A DNA stretch of 64,000 nt from Neoarius graeffei (taxonomy: Eukaryota > Chordata > Actinopteri > Siluriformes > Ariidae). The first letter of the stretch is position 1. Every line of letters begins with the position of its first letter. The notes under the pieces are model-generated. The model was not told the DNA's origin and ran no database searches. It worked only from the letters and a program-made list of their open reading frames with translations. Both the position numbers and the translations under genes were made by a program. The stretch is taken from NCBI RefSeq assembly GCF_027579695.1, contig NC_083583.1, positions 18,006,257 to 18,070,256 on the forward strand, read 5' to 3'. Shown here one piece after another: positions 33,033 through 44,868 of the stretch.

Positions 33033-34332
33033 TGTAGTGGGTAGGACGTATGTAGCTTGAATTGCACCTTGATTGGATCAGGTGGGCGCCGCTTGGCACT
33101 GCCCTTTTAAATACAGCCGTGTTTTCCGGTGTTTCATTAGTGCCTTTTGTTACACGGATTTTGGGAAGCTCTTTTGGACCCTGGCCTGGTGTTTGTGCGC
33201 AGTCCTGTATTGGAGTGTGTGCGTCCAGCCTTTCGTCTTCACAAGCCCTTGCTGCTAAAATCACTTCGCTTGCTGCGAATTGTGCCTGTGTGTTTTGACG
33301 AAAACTCACCTGGGTAGAGTGTGGTCATTATGAGCCTACTGAGCGATGTTTGTTGTGCTGAGAATGTAAGTTCACCAGCTTCCTTTCTCCCGCACATGTT
33401 TATCTTTATTGCGGAGCGCTTGTTCATGTGTGTGTTCACGCTGGTTCGATACTGTCTGTATTGTAGTTTTGCCTGCGAATGTACAAGTAAAAACGGCCCC
33501 ACTACGAGATCGCTACAAAACCATAATAGTCTCCCGGCTCAGCACTGTGGCCTGCATTTATACAGGTTGGTAATGTACACGTGTCATTTTAGCTTCTTGT
33601 CCTGTTCCAATTGCCTATAGCCAATTGAAGACCCTTGCAGCCTAAGTAATATTATCGGCTTACTGATGAACGGGCTGCAAATTAAATATGATGGCTTTGA
33701 TCTGATATTTATTTATATGATTTTGTGGCCATGTTTTGCTTGCAGGAGGACCATCATCCGCTACCTTAGCCACTGTTTTCCTGTGCCTTGATTTTAGTGT
33801 TCAACTTTGGTGAGCGTGCTTGCGTGTGTGGGGGGGGAGCCCACCGGTTTACTTCATCAGTTTTTCCTGCTGTGTTTAATGTTTGTATGTTTATTGTATG
33901 TACTATTCATGTTCTAGGCCATTGGGTTAGTGCAATATTCTGGAGGGGTAATGATCTTGCTGTGGCCACTGGTTTGCAGAGTATAAATGATTTTCTGTGT
34001 GTGACTTATGATGTGCCCTATTCATTGAGTGTTTGCTTATCAAGTCTTATTGACATTTAACCGTGTGTTATTTATTCAAACACTTTTATTGTGAAATTTA
34101 TTGCCCCTGTCTTTGAATTGGTTGCCCCGAAGGCCTAATGTATGTCTTTCATGTGTGTTTCATTTTAAAAAGAGAATAATAAACATTGTTTTTATTTTTT
34201 ATAATACTCCAGTCCCTCTCTCTCCATTTATTTCCCTTTGTTGGGATAGCCTGCTTGGTTGTTTTAGGGGTTTCAAATTTAAATTGTTGTTTAAACTTAT
34301 AGTTAACTAGAAAACTCCCCCTAGGGGTCACA
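33033..34332 (+). repeat. LTR of gypsy element 2, inverted copy
   Basis: 1,300 bp from TGTAGTGGGTAGG to GGGGTCACA, plus orientation, a reverse-complement match to 38363-39666 with scattered, mostly transition differences. It is followed by TTTGGCATAGTCAGCAGG (34333 on), the counterpart of the primer-site region at the other LTR. Short open frames inside are mirrored in the other arm. Confidence 0.88.
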
Positions 34333-34353
34333 TTTGGCATAGTCAGCAGGATT

Positions 34354-36975
34354 AACGTGCTACCAGGGGCATGAGTTTTCCTGTACAGGACACCTTCATG
34401 GACTACTAGGTCTGCCCATTGATGGACAAGCTCTACAACAGCAGGGGACTCATGGGCTCTCTCTGTGGCTGTAGGAGGACTGCCCCTCTTCCAATATACC
34501 AGGAAAGCCTTCAGGACAGGATCCTCAGCCTGCAGGAGCTGGAGATCGGCCCTAGTTCTCGTTGGGCAAGCATCTATGGCCTGTATTTTGACAGGAGGGG
34601 ACGTGACAACACTTTTAATTTCGACTGGCACAGAGATTCCTGGGGCCACCTCCTCCATAGAGGCTGGGACTGGTGGTGCCGGCAAGCGTGGTAATGCATC
34701 CACGTTCTTATTACATGCACCAGGACGATATTCAATGGTAAAATCAAAAAGAGCTAGTTGTGTAGCCCAGTGTTGTTCTATGGTGCACAATTTAGCTATA
34801 CGCAAGTAGCAGAGCAGGTTGTTATCGGTCAGAATGGTGAATTTGGTACCCAGCAGATAATCTCGAAACTTGTCTGTTACCGCCCACTTGAGCGCCAACA
34901 GTTCAAGCTTCATGGCTGAATAGTTATCCATATTTCGCTCGGTTGGTCGCAAGCCTCTGCTTGCATAAATGACTGGGCGACGCAGCCCCCCATCCAGTTC
35001 TTGTGATAGAACTGCGCCAAGCCCAAGTCCGCTCGCATCTACCTCAAGGACAAATGGTTTGCTGAAGTCAGCGTAGCCCAACACAGGTGTGCTTATCAGT
35101 TTATGCTTCAGAGTGTTAAATGCTTGGTCGCAGCCCCAATCCCAATGGTCCTGCAAGGTGGTGTTACGGCCAGTCCTATTCCTTTTAGGGTTTGGCTGCA
35201 ATTTTGCGACTTTCTACAAAACGCCGATAATATGATGCAAACCCCAGAAATGATCTCAACTCTGCCACCGTAGATGGAGTGCTCCATTCCCTAACTACAT
35301 TGACCTTGTCAGGGTCGGTAGAGACCCCAGAAGCCGAAACAACATGACCCAAGAACTTTACCTCGGGCTGAAAAAAATGGCACTTCTTTAATTTGAGCTT
35401 GAGCCCGTGATTGCGTAGGTGACTAAACACCAACTCCAGACATTCCAGGTGTTGTATGAACGTGGATGAGAAGACCACCACATCATCCAAGTACAGGAGA
35501 AGGGAATGAAAACGCTGGTCACCGAATATTCTTTCCATTAGTCGCTGAAAAGTCCCAGGTGCATTGTGTAACCCATATGGCATTCTCTGGAACTCAAATA
35601 GTCCAAATGGTGTGCAAAAGGTGGTTTTAGCACGGTCCTTCTCAGCAACCGACACCTGGTTATAACCGCTTGTTAAATCGAGAGTGGAAAAGAGAGATGC
35701 ACCAGTGAGGGCATCCAAAGACTCCTCAATTCTCGGCAAAGGAAAAGCATCTTTCCTAGCCTTTGCATTTAATTGTCGGTAATCGACACAAAGGCGAATA
35801 GATCCATCTTTTTTTTTTTCCACGACTATGATGGGCGAGGAGTAAGGACTACAACTCGGTTTTACCACTCCCTGCTCTAGCAACTCTTGGATGTGTGCCT
35901 TCACTACATCATATTGGGATGGTGGAAGTCGCCTATAGCATTGCCGCACTGGTGTGTCATCAATCAATGGGATCTCATGCACAATTAAATCAGTGCAACC
36001 CAAGAGTCCCTCACTGCAGCTAAACGTATCACTATACTTTTGAAGTAGAGACTTGGCTTCACCTTGCTCAGATTCAGTTAAATTAGGCCAAGAAAGGTCC
36101 GCAAACCCAACCAAGGGCGCTGTAGCAGCCTCCACTGACCAAATGAGTGTGATAGGGCCTTGGGTGTCACTTTCTTCTTGGAAGCAAAAGGACTTACTAG
36201 CAGAACATGCTGTAATCAGGTGTATTTCCCCCAACAGGCTACACGGTTTTACCCACCGATCTACATTACCCACATTTACAACAGGCACGTCCACTATGCC
36301 ATTTCCGATGGGAAGCAACGAGGTTGGAATAATTAAATCTGGTGGCAACTGCCACCCTGCCCCTGTTGCTTCTAAAAGTACAGATGAAATCAATGGGCCG
36401 AGCCCTTGCCTACAAGTAGCTGGTACAAGCTTTAAAGAGCCGGCTGGGACACAGGTGGAGGACCCAGGAGTGGTCAAAACCCTGCCAAGAACACCAGAAA
36501 TGGAGAGGTCCTCAAGGCGTTGGCACACTAATAAAGCATGTTCCCAAATGGCTGGGACTGTCGGTTTAGAGGAAGTAAACAAACCCGTACCATCTTGGCA
36601 GAAGAATTCTCTGAGGCAGCAACGGAGGACATTCATCCCAATCAACCCTGGGACAGATTCCTTCACTTTGGGTCCAAAGTCAAGTGGGTCTTGAATCACC
36701 AAGACACCTATGGAAGGAAGAACTTTTCCCAAGACTTCTATATCCAATTCCAAGTACCCTCGGTATGGCATGTCTAAACCGTTAGCTGCTTTCAACTGTA
36801 GCCAACCACAGGAACATAACCGGTCATGGCCCAGGATACGGAAATGCTTATTTAAGAAGGACTCAGTGATGGTAGATACCATGAAACCAGTGTCTATAAG
36901 GCAGGTAACAGTTACACCTCCCATCTGAACATCCGGCACAGGGCACTCACCCACCAATGCAGAAGGGCATGGCAA
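34354..36975 (-). pseudogene. gypsy element 2 pol: protease, RT, RNase H (broken)
   Basis: A first frame (36975-35185) has a retropepsin-like site CLIDTG near residue 30 and reverse transcriptase with LLYLDDVVVF near residue 490. A frame change near 35200 moves to a second frame (35201 on) with RNase H (VLEVDASGLGLGAVLSQ). Coding breaks at about 34354, after KTHAPG, where the inverted primer-site/LTR segment begins. Integrase is absent. It belongs to the same broad gypsy group as element 3, without a visible chromodomain. Confidence 0.88.
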
Positions 36976-37043
36976 AGTAGATATAAAGGAATTTGAGCAG
37001 ATCGAACCCCCTTCTAGTGCTTGGCTCCATGCACTAGAGGGTG

Positions 37044-38158
37044 CTAGTTTCCCTGTTGCCTGCTAGAAGAGCCATCCCTCCCATTCACTGCTGCCAGCCT
37101 GGACCCAAACCCCACACGCGATGTCTGCTGTGAACCAACCTGGCAATCTCTTGCCATGTGGCCTACCTGTTTGCACCGCAGACAAATAGGTCTGCCATCC
37201 ACATCAAAACGGAATCGCCTCTGAGAATTAGTTGGCCTATTTGATACATTAGATGGCCCAGGGCCAGAGGACAAATGTTGGGGGATGGTATCCAATTGGG
37301 CCTGCTGCCTACGTAAACAGTCTTTAAGCTCAGTCAGATCATCGCTTGGTTTTGCTACCACAGCCTGGGCTTCTGCCTGCCATGCTCCTGCCAATCCTGG
37401 ACTAGCATCGCACGAAAAAGCCCTTGCACAGATGGGATGGGACGGGCCCCCTCCCCATCCTCAGCCCAACGAAATGCCTTGCAATGCAAATCCAGAAAAG
37501 AGGACTCAGGATGAAGGCAAATGTATTGTCTTAACTCTCTGCGCAGCATTTTATCTCTAACATTTTCCACAAACTGGTTACGGAGAACACAGTCAGGTTT
37601 AGCAATCACAGTTTTATTTTTACGTTGTACGACTTCCATTAGTGCCATTAGTAAGTGTGAAAATTCATGCAACGTTTCTCCCTCCCGTTGGCGGCATTGG
37701 AAAAATTTCTGTTGGGTGTCGATATAGGAATGGCTACAACCAAAAATCTCAGACAGTATAGAGAAAATCTTTTCCGGCTCAGCTCGGTCTGCAGTTGGAC
37801 GGAGTTTAACTTCTAGCTTTGCCTCCCCATCCAGAAGATCATATACAAAATGTGCTTGCTCACTAGTGGACATGTGCCTAACCTGTAAACATCGACGGAC
37901 CTCCTCGATCCATTCCTCCACTGGAGGAGCCTCCGAACTACCAGAGAACCTAGGGTATTTATGTTCTAGTGGGACATAAACATACCTTAGTCCAGAAGAC
38001 CCTGGCTCCTGACGGTTTGACTCTTGCTGACTTGGCTCTCCCTGCTCTACACCCACAGCAGATGCTACATTTCCCTATCGTAGTCTTTCATTGCCAGCCT
38101 GCAACTTCTTAATCTGCTCCATTAGCTGCCCGACCTGTTCCTCCAGCTCCTGAGACAT
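37044..38158 (-). pseudogene. gypsy element 2 gag (one stop, one frameshift)
   Basis: The frame starts at 38158 (MSQELEEQVGQLMEQIKKLQ, coiled-coil-like), meets an in-frame TAG near 38084, continues open to 37355, and then needs a frame change into 37394-37044, which holds the zinc knuckle CLRCKQVGHMARDC. The capsid region (VEEWIEEVRRCL onward) is a match by eye to the gag at 55341-56210. It is decayed but recognisable along its whole length. Confidence 0.88.
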
Positions 38159-38362
38159 TTTAAACAGGACAAGACCAAAAAGAGAAACAAACAGGTTAAA
38201 TTTTTGCAGATACAAACCACTTATCACTTGCAGTGCTGTCCAGGCTCAATCCTCAACCACTGCTTTTCCTGTACCCTATTCACACTCAAACACCCAAACA
38301 AATACAACACAACAACAAAAGATCTTATACCAGTCCCAATCAATCCTGCTGGCTACGCCAAA

Positions 38363-39666
38363 TGTGACCCCTACGGGGAGTTTTCTAGTTAACTATAAGT
38401 TTAAACAACAACTTAAATTTGAAACCCCTAAAACAACCAAGCAGGCTATCCCAACAAAGGGAAATAAATGGAGAGAGGGGGACTGGAGTATTATAAAAAA
38501 TAAAAACAATGTTTATTATTCTCTTTTTTAAAATGAAACACACATGAAAGACATACATTAGGCCTTCCGGGCAACCAATTCAAAGACAGGGGCAATAAAT
38601 TTCACAATAAAAGTGTTTGAATAAATAACACACAGTTAAATGTCAATAAGACTTGATAAGCAAACACTCAATGAATAGGGCACATCATAAGTCACAAACA
38701 GAAAATCATTTATACTCTGCAAACCAGTGGCCACAGCAAGATCTTTGCCCCTCCAGAATATTGCACTAACCCAATGGCCTAGAACACGAATAGTACATAC
38801 AATAAACATACAAACATTAAACACAGCGGGGAAAACTGATGAAGTAAACCGGTGCCCCCCCACACACACACGCACGCACGCTCACCAAAGTTGAACACTA
38901 AAATCAAGGCACAGGAAAACAGTGGCTAAGGTAGTGGTTGATGGTCCTCCTGCAAGCAAAACATGGCCACAAAGTCATATAAATAAATATCAGATCAAAG
39001 CCATCATATTTAATTTGTAGCCCATTCATCAGTAAGCCGATAATATTACTTAGGCTGCAAGGGTCTTCAATTGGCTATAGGCAATTGGAACAGGACAAGA
39101 AGCTAAAATAACATACACGTGTACGTTACCAACCTGTATAAACGCAGGCCGCAGTGCTGAGCCGGGAGACTATTATGGTTTCGTAGTGATCTCGTAGTGG
39201 GCCCGTTTTTACTTGTACATTCGCAGGCAAAACTACAATACAGACAGTATCGAACCAGCATGAACACACACATGAACAAGCGCTCCGCAATAAAGATAAA
39301 CACGTGAGGGAGAAAGGAAGCTGGTGAACTTACATTATCAGCACAACAAACAGCACTCAGTAGGCTCGTAAAGACCACACTCTACCCAGGTGAGTTTTCG
39401 TCAAAACACACAGGCACAATTCGCAGCAAGCGAAGTGATTTTAGCAGCAAGGACTTGTGAAGATGAAAGGCTGGATGCACACACTCCAATACAGGACTGC
39501 GCACAAACACCAGGCCAGGGTCCAAAAGAGCTTCCCAAAGTCCGTGTAACAAAAGGCACTAATGAAACACCGGAAAACATGGCTGTATTTAAAAGGGCAG
39601 TGCCAAGCGGTGCCCACCTGATCCAATCAAGGTGCAATTCAAGCTACATACATCCTACCCACTACA
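38363..39666 (-). repeat. 5' LTR of gypsy element 2
   Basis: 1,304 bp. In element sense it runs from TGTAGTGGGTAGG (39666) to GGGGTCACA (38363), followed by TTTGGCGTAGCCAGCAGG, a likely primer-binding site (TGGCG start) for a tRNA. Confidence 0.88.
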
Positions 39667-40052
39667 TATGTCTGGATATATTTCCAAAACTATTTGAATT
39701 ACGTGTCTACATTTGAATCCCAGAGGATTACTGTACTTGTGAATGTGGATTTTGGAATATGGAGTCATCGTATTTCTACATTGGTTACATTTTGTCACTA
39801 TAGAACTTTACTGGCATCTACTGGATTTTAAGTTGTAATGGCATTATTGAGCACAGACTTCCACCAAGGCCAAATGCCATATCTTGCAACATTAGCATAA
39901 GTGAAAATAAATTTGTGGTTCCCATTTATTAATGGGATCTTCCTTGGCCCATGCTACAGCCTTCCACCAAATTTCATGGAAATCGGGTTTTGTACAATCC
40001 TGCTTACAAACAGACAAACAAACTACACCAAAACACAACTTCCTTGGTGGAG

Positions 40053-40091
<39 letters not shown>

Positions 40092-40929
40092 GTTATTTAC
40101 TTAATTAAATTGTGTTATTAATTTGTAATTCGTTTATTCTATGTATTCTAATAAATACATTAATTAACCAATTGATTAATTAATAATAATTAACTAAGAT
40201 AAAATATTACAGGCCAAAAACAGAGAATTCACTATCAATTAAATGCCAAATTATAAAAGACACTCAAATACTTTTTAAAAGGGTGTAATCAGCTTGAATT
40301 AAAAAAAAAAAAAATCCGTCAACACTTACATTTCTCAAACGCTTATCTTTGTTGCTATTTTACTTTCAGTAGTGAATAACTGTTTGCAGTCGCTAAATAC
40401 TGTGCTTTAAAATGAATGGCTGCATAATACAAGAGGATTTTAGAGCGCCTCTATAATTATTGTAGTATTACATGAAAATGCTTTGCCTCAAAAAATTGAA
40501 AGAGAAACGATTGCAAAACTGTAGAATATTATACCTGTCGAGATATGGTGTATTCATTTTTCTTTCAAGATTTGCAGGTGAAGTTGAAAGCAATCTGAGT
40601 TAATATAACAGGATTGTCAGAGTGACTCAAAGCAACTCAGGAACATCACAGAAACCAAACTGACTCGAATCATATCCATCTTAGGAAAACTGCTTGAGTG
40701 TTCAGCATTCTTAAAAAAAAAAAAGGATGCCGTTTGCACCCACGTGTCAGTAGCCAACAAAACAATTTGTACCTGGGTGTATATACACTGTAGCAGCACC
40801 CAGAGACAAGACAAGCACCAAGGTTTCCATAGCCAAACCCTAACCCTAATTCTTCTTCTCATGCAGGCTGTACCTGTTTGTGGCTATTAGGTTAAAACTA
40901 ACTACAGATTCTTATTTGATCCCAAATAG
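39667..40929. other. intron sequence with AAT array
   Basis: 39667-40050 is probably the right part of the repeat interrupted by gypsy element 2, ending in an AAT array at about 40054-40089. The remaining bases to 40929 show no repeat or exon until the GPS exon. Confidence 0.45.
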
Positions 40930-41036
40930 GACAGGAATGGAATGACATGGGGTCTTTTACCAAAGTGGAGAATTTTAACAGCAGCAACAATGTAACATGC
41001 TCATATGATCATATGACCCCCTTTGCTGTACTTTTG
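40930..41036 (+). CDS. adhesion GPCR, exon 8 (second half of the GPS)
   Basis: Acceptor CCCAAATAG|, donor TTG|GTAAGC, phase 1 in, phase 0 out. The joined codon gives Gly, then QEWNDMGSFTKVENF and NVTCSYDHMTPFAVLL. The W, the Cys four residues before His, the His-Met-Thr cleavage triad and the FAVLL strand are all GPS features. The GPS is the autoproteolysis site that splits the receptor into an extracellular and a membrane fragment and exposes the tethered agonist. The second and fourth canonical cysteines are absent. Confidence 0.9.
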
Positions 41037-41098
41037 GTAAGCACTGAATTAGTATCAGAAATCAAGTGAGTAAACTAGATATACTATAGTTCTTTTAA

Positions 41099-41808
41099 AG
41101 CGAGACTGCCTTTCAATTTCATAAAATTGATGAAATTTAGTTCCCTCTGAAATTTGGTCATTGTGATATATGTTTATTTCTGCAATATCTCACAAAATAT
41201 CAGGCCATTCTGTGGCTGGGAAGTTATTTAGTTTTAGGGGATTCCTGAGCAAATAATGTGCATGAAATCACTCGCTTCACGCAGTCAAGCAGACAGAGGA
41301 AGTCCGTGTGTGCATGCACAGGTTTACCTTGACCATGCACTGACAGTTACATCATTCTGTCACTAAACGAACAGCTGATCACACCGAGGTGCTCGGTGTG
41401 GTCCTTTATTATTTATTAGTTTCCTTCGCAACATAACGTCTTTTCTTCTTGCTTTCCGTTACTGTAGTCGGTCTTTCACGTTTCAGTCGCACACTCACAT
41501 CCTCTATTTTTCTCTCCTGTTTCAACTTTGTATCCCACAGTGCCTTGTGTGAACGGGGAAAGCCCACCACGTGATGCATGACATGGTATCTTGAGTTGGG
41601 TCATGGTGAAGCAGGAAAAAATAGCAGAGAATTTTGGGCCACATGGCCCTAAATTCATTAGTTGTTCTCTTAAAAAAAATAATAATAATAAAATTGAAAA
41701 TCTGTGATTCGAATTCAGTAGCTTTCGGTCCACTAAACAAAAATAATTGGGTGTCGGGAAAATTCTTTTGATGACCTACACTTGAAAAATCTGAAAGGCG
41801 GTCTACCT
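41099..41808. mobile_element. 710-bp TTAA-flanked non-autonomous DNA transposon, copy 2
   Basis: Inverted ends AGCGAGACTGCCTTTCA and (reverse) AGGTAGACCGCCTTTCA with TTAA at 41095-41098 and 41809-41812, so piggyBac-like. Homologous to 5376-6317 and lacking its two insertions. It carries the same short basic peptide region on the minus strand near 41420-41520. Confidence 0.8.
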
Positions 41809-41876
41809 TTAATAATGTATTATTTGACTGACTGCGCTCTCTCTCTCTCTTTGTCTCTCTCTCTCTCTCCTATTAG

Positions 41877-42001
41877 GTTGACATGAAAATGACACAAATT
41901 GATTCTCAGCACTGGAAAATCCTGTCCTATCTTACTTACATAGGTTGTAGTCTTTCGTCATTTTTCTCAATAGTCACCATCTTCCTCTACATGTTCATGA
42001 G
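41877..42001 (+). CDS. adhesion GPCR, exon 9 (stalk/tethered agonist to TM1)
   Basis: Acceptor TCCTATTAG|, donor AG|GTGGGT, phase 0 in, phase 2 out. It encodes VDMKMTQIDSQHWKIL, then YLTYIGCSLSSFFSIVTIFL, the first membrane helix with the family's 'LTYIGC.LS' pattern, and ends MFMR. It directly continues the GPS exon. Confidence 0.93.
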
Positions 42002-42344
42002 GTGGGTATTATAAATGTGATGCTATATCAATGATACATTTAAACCAGCTAGGAGCAAATATTTTTAAAATGTATTTATAAATATTCTAGCAGTTTCCCT
42101 AACCAATTCCTTTGCAAGTGATTTGATTCTGTTCTTTTTGAAATGCCGTACTGTAACTAAGGCACCATGGTAGATCAAACACCATGATATTGGATTAGTC
42201 AAGAGTGTCACAGAAGGATGAACAGTAGATTTGGACTACCCAGGTGCTTGTCTTTTAGAAATATGGGAATGGGGCTCCTTAGAAATTTGTACACAGCTGA
42301 GAAAACACTACTGGTTTCACACCCTGTAGGTCATTATTCAAGGG
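42002..42344. other. intron sequence, nothing recognised
   Basis: 343 bases after the TM1 exon without repeat ends, arrays or open frames of interest. Confidence 0.4.
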
Positions 42345-42515
42345 ACAGTTGTGGTTCAGTGCTCAGTGGTTTGGGATACTAATCAGAAAGGGTGCAAGTT
42401 CAATCCTAACACCACTAAAACCCTGCTGTTGGGTCCTTAAAAGCAAGACCCTTAACTTTCAACTGCTTAGTTATAAGTTTCTTTGGATGAAAGTGCGAGA
42501 TGACCAAATGTCAAA
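42345..42515 (+). repeat. decayed tRNA-derived SINE of a second type
   Basis: It has a tRNA-like head (GTGGTTCAGTGCTCAGTGG; box B-like GGTGCAAGTTCAATCC) and an L2-like tail (TTGGATGAAAGTGCGAGATG in place of the usual TTGGATAAAAGCGTCTG). It differs from the SINE at 9.2 kb. Confidence 0.55.
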
Positions 42516-42550
42516 TATTCAAAGTGAAAATGGACATGCCATACATGTTA

Positions 42551-42557
<7 letters not shown>

Positions 42558-42597
<40 letters not shown>
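42558..42597. repeat. TA dinucleotide array
   Basis: About 19 TA units. The open frames across it encode only Tyr-Ile repeats and are not genes. Confidence 0.85.
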
Positions 42598-42599
<2 letters not shown>

Positions 42600-42685
42600 C
42601 CCTGAGAGGCTTTTGTAAAGTTTGTGAGTGTTGTTGGGGGAACAAAAAAAAAACCCTTGGTTCTTTTTTTTTTTAAATCCTATGC

Positions 42686-43061
42686 CATTTTCGCATGTTA
42701 TGAAAACCCTATAGGATAACAGGGAGGAGCCAGGAAAATGGGAAGGGGGGGTTAACCCAATAAGGCTGAGGTTAAATGATATTGTCAGAGTTGCAGGTAT
42801 ATGCATAGAACATAATTACAACTGATATATGATAATATTTATGAAAGTTGCATTGTCATATAATGCATTACCACATTTTCGTATGTTATGAAAACCCTAT
42901 AGGATAACAGGGCAGAGCCAGGAAAATGGGAAGGGGGAGTCAACCTAGTAAGGCCGAGGTTAAATGATATTGTCAGAGTTGCAGGTATATGCGTAGAACA
43001 TAATTACAACTGATATATGATAATATTTATGAAAGTTGCATTGTCATATAATGCATTACCA
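42686..43061. repeat. 188-bp tandem duplication (two units)
   Basis: Unit 1 (42686-42873) and unit 2 (42874-43061) match nearly base for base, including GAAAACCCTATAGGATAACAGG and the end AATGCATTACCACAT. Differences are few (for example GGAGGAGCC against GGCAGAGCC). Confidence 0.85.
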
Positions 43062-43434
43062 CATGACACACTACAGTGTAGTACATTGACCACAAAACAC
43101 CTTATATCAATCAATTATTACTATTTTAGCAACTGCAATCTGAGCTCCTGCTCAGGACATTCAGTATACAGATAAGACAGTGAATACCCAGGTAAACTGA
43201 GGGAATGTAAGTGGCCACTTAAGACAGAGCTTAATGCCGAGATAACTATAAACAAAGACTGCAAGAGTTGCATGTCTATAATACAAAGCAATGGGGCTTT
43301 TCCACTACCAACGCGTCTGAGTTGGGCTGAGCCGTGCGGTGCTGAGTCGGGCTGAGTCAAGCTGAGTGGGGCTGTTGAGGTTGCATTTCGACTACAACCG
43401 CGCTGAACCGTGCTGGCTGGAAGTGGGTGGACAC

Positions 43435-44868
43435 TAGGGCTGGGTATCACCAGATACCTCACGATACGATACTATGGCGATATTTTGCCCACGATAACGA
43501 TATTATCACGGTACAGCGATTCTGCGATAATCGATATATTGCAAGAAATTTCAACCACATCACAATATCTGTGTCACTGAAGAAAATCAGAATTTATTGA
43601 CCATTGTAAAATTACATTTCACATACATAACTACACACTCTTGCCAGACATATATTTGTCTCTATTCTACTGCTGGCAAAACCAAGAGTTGCTTCACTAC
43701 AACATACAGAAAATTCCCATTTCTGTGCTAGTATTATCAACTTTTCTGTAAGCATGGACACATCAGTGCTGCTTAACAAGCAGAATCAAATTGTTTTATG
43801 AAAACTTAAAACTTGCACTGCAGACTGCACATACATTTCAGTGCTAACACTAATATCAATTTGTTCTTTGTAAACTTGAGAACATATACCTGAGAACATT
43901 TAACTTGTGCTTATTTTGCAGGAACAACACACTGTCTGAAACACATTGAAAAGTGCAGTGGGCATCTTAATTGGAGCATCTTAATCAGGGATGCAAACAG
44001 CGCGCCTTTTGGCGGATGGCGCCTTTTTCACGGCTGAATCGCGCAGATCCGATTTTTTTTTTTAGGGGGGGCGTTGGAGTGTCTGATTATAATTTCAAAG
44101 TAAATTCTGTATTAAAATTACTAAATAAGCAAATCAGTTACAGTCCATGAAACAGGAAGTGTAAGGATGAGGAAAAAACAGTTTAAATCGGGAAGCTGCG
44201 CACATTTGTGCAGCCTGAGCGGCAGGACTGCGCAAATGCGCGCAACTTCCCGATTTAAACTGTTTTTTCCTCATCCTTACACTTCCTGTTTCATGGACTG
44301 TAACGGATTTGCTTATTTAGTAATTTTAATACAGAATTTACTTTGAAATTATAATCAGACACTCCAACGCCCCCCCCCCTAAAAAAAAAATTCAGATCTG
44401 CGCGATTCAGCCGTGAAAAAGGCGCCATCCGCCAAAAGGCGCGCTGTTTGCATCACTGCTTAATTTAATTGGAGCGAAACAGGTTTTGCAAAGTGCATTC
44501 TCTTTGTCCGGCTCACTGTTTTTTTTTTTTTCTCCTTTCCTTTGGAATCCAAAGTGCCTCCAAACATCTGCCTTAAAGTTCGGTGGCGTCTCTAGATTTA
44601 TGTTAACAGCCATGCTTGCCTGTTTTTTTTTTTCCTCACTGCAACCGCCGGGGAAAAAAGAGAAGACGAAGAGTGCCTTGCAGTGAGGTAGCGGCACAGC
44701 GACACCTCGCGGAGCGGAGGTGCGAAAGTCGTACTGGATTTACAACCCGTCTGAAACATGATTTTATTATTTGAAAAAATATCGATATTCAAATTTTGAG
44801 TATCGATATTGAATCGGAAGACAAAGTATCGCGATATATCGCCGTATCGATATTTTTGCACACCCCTA
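43435..44868. mobile_element. 1.43-kb hAT-type non-autonomous element
   Basis: Ends TAGGGCTGGGTATC and (reverse) TAGGGGTGTGCAAAAATA with a perfect 8-bp duplication GTGGACAC (43427-43434 and 44869-44876). Subterminal CGATA-type repeats are abundant. It contains a further palindromic element at 43986-44458. Confidence 0.82.
43986..44458. mobile_element. 473-bp palindromic MITE
   Basis: The two arms are near-perfect reverse complements for over 200 bp each, folding around about 44222. Ends CAGGGATGCAAACAG and (reverse) CAGTGATGCAAACAG, with direct repeats CTTAAT at 43980-43985 and 44459-44464. It may be hAT-like by its CAG ends, but the duplication is shorter than eight bases. Confidence 0.75.

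Larger units (their letters stand above)
33033..39666 (-). mobile_element. Ty3/gypsy element with inverted LTRs and lost integrase
   Basis: Internal genes run on the minus strand (gag, then protease/RT/RNase H), with a normal 5' LTR at 38363-39666. The left end (33033-34332) is also the 5' LTR side but inverted, followed by the 21-bp primer-site region. Integrase and the true 3' LTR are missing. The flanks carry TATGT on the right and TATGTG on the left, an imperfect target duplication. Confidence 0.85.

Noticed and set aside
33062..33620. Cysteine-rich secreted-looking proteins in the gypsy element 2 LTR
   Set aside because: Present in both LTR arms as chance frames with different breaks; LTRs are non-coding and the frames lack similarity to known proteins.
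36053..36694. 213-residue plus-strand frame
   Set aside because: Antisense shadow of the gypsy element 2 pol gene, which has the recognisable motifs on the minus strand.
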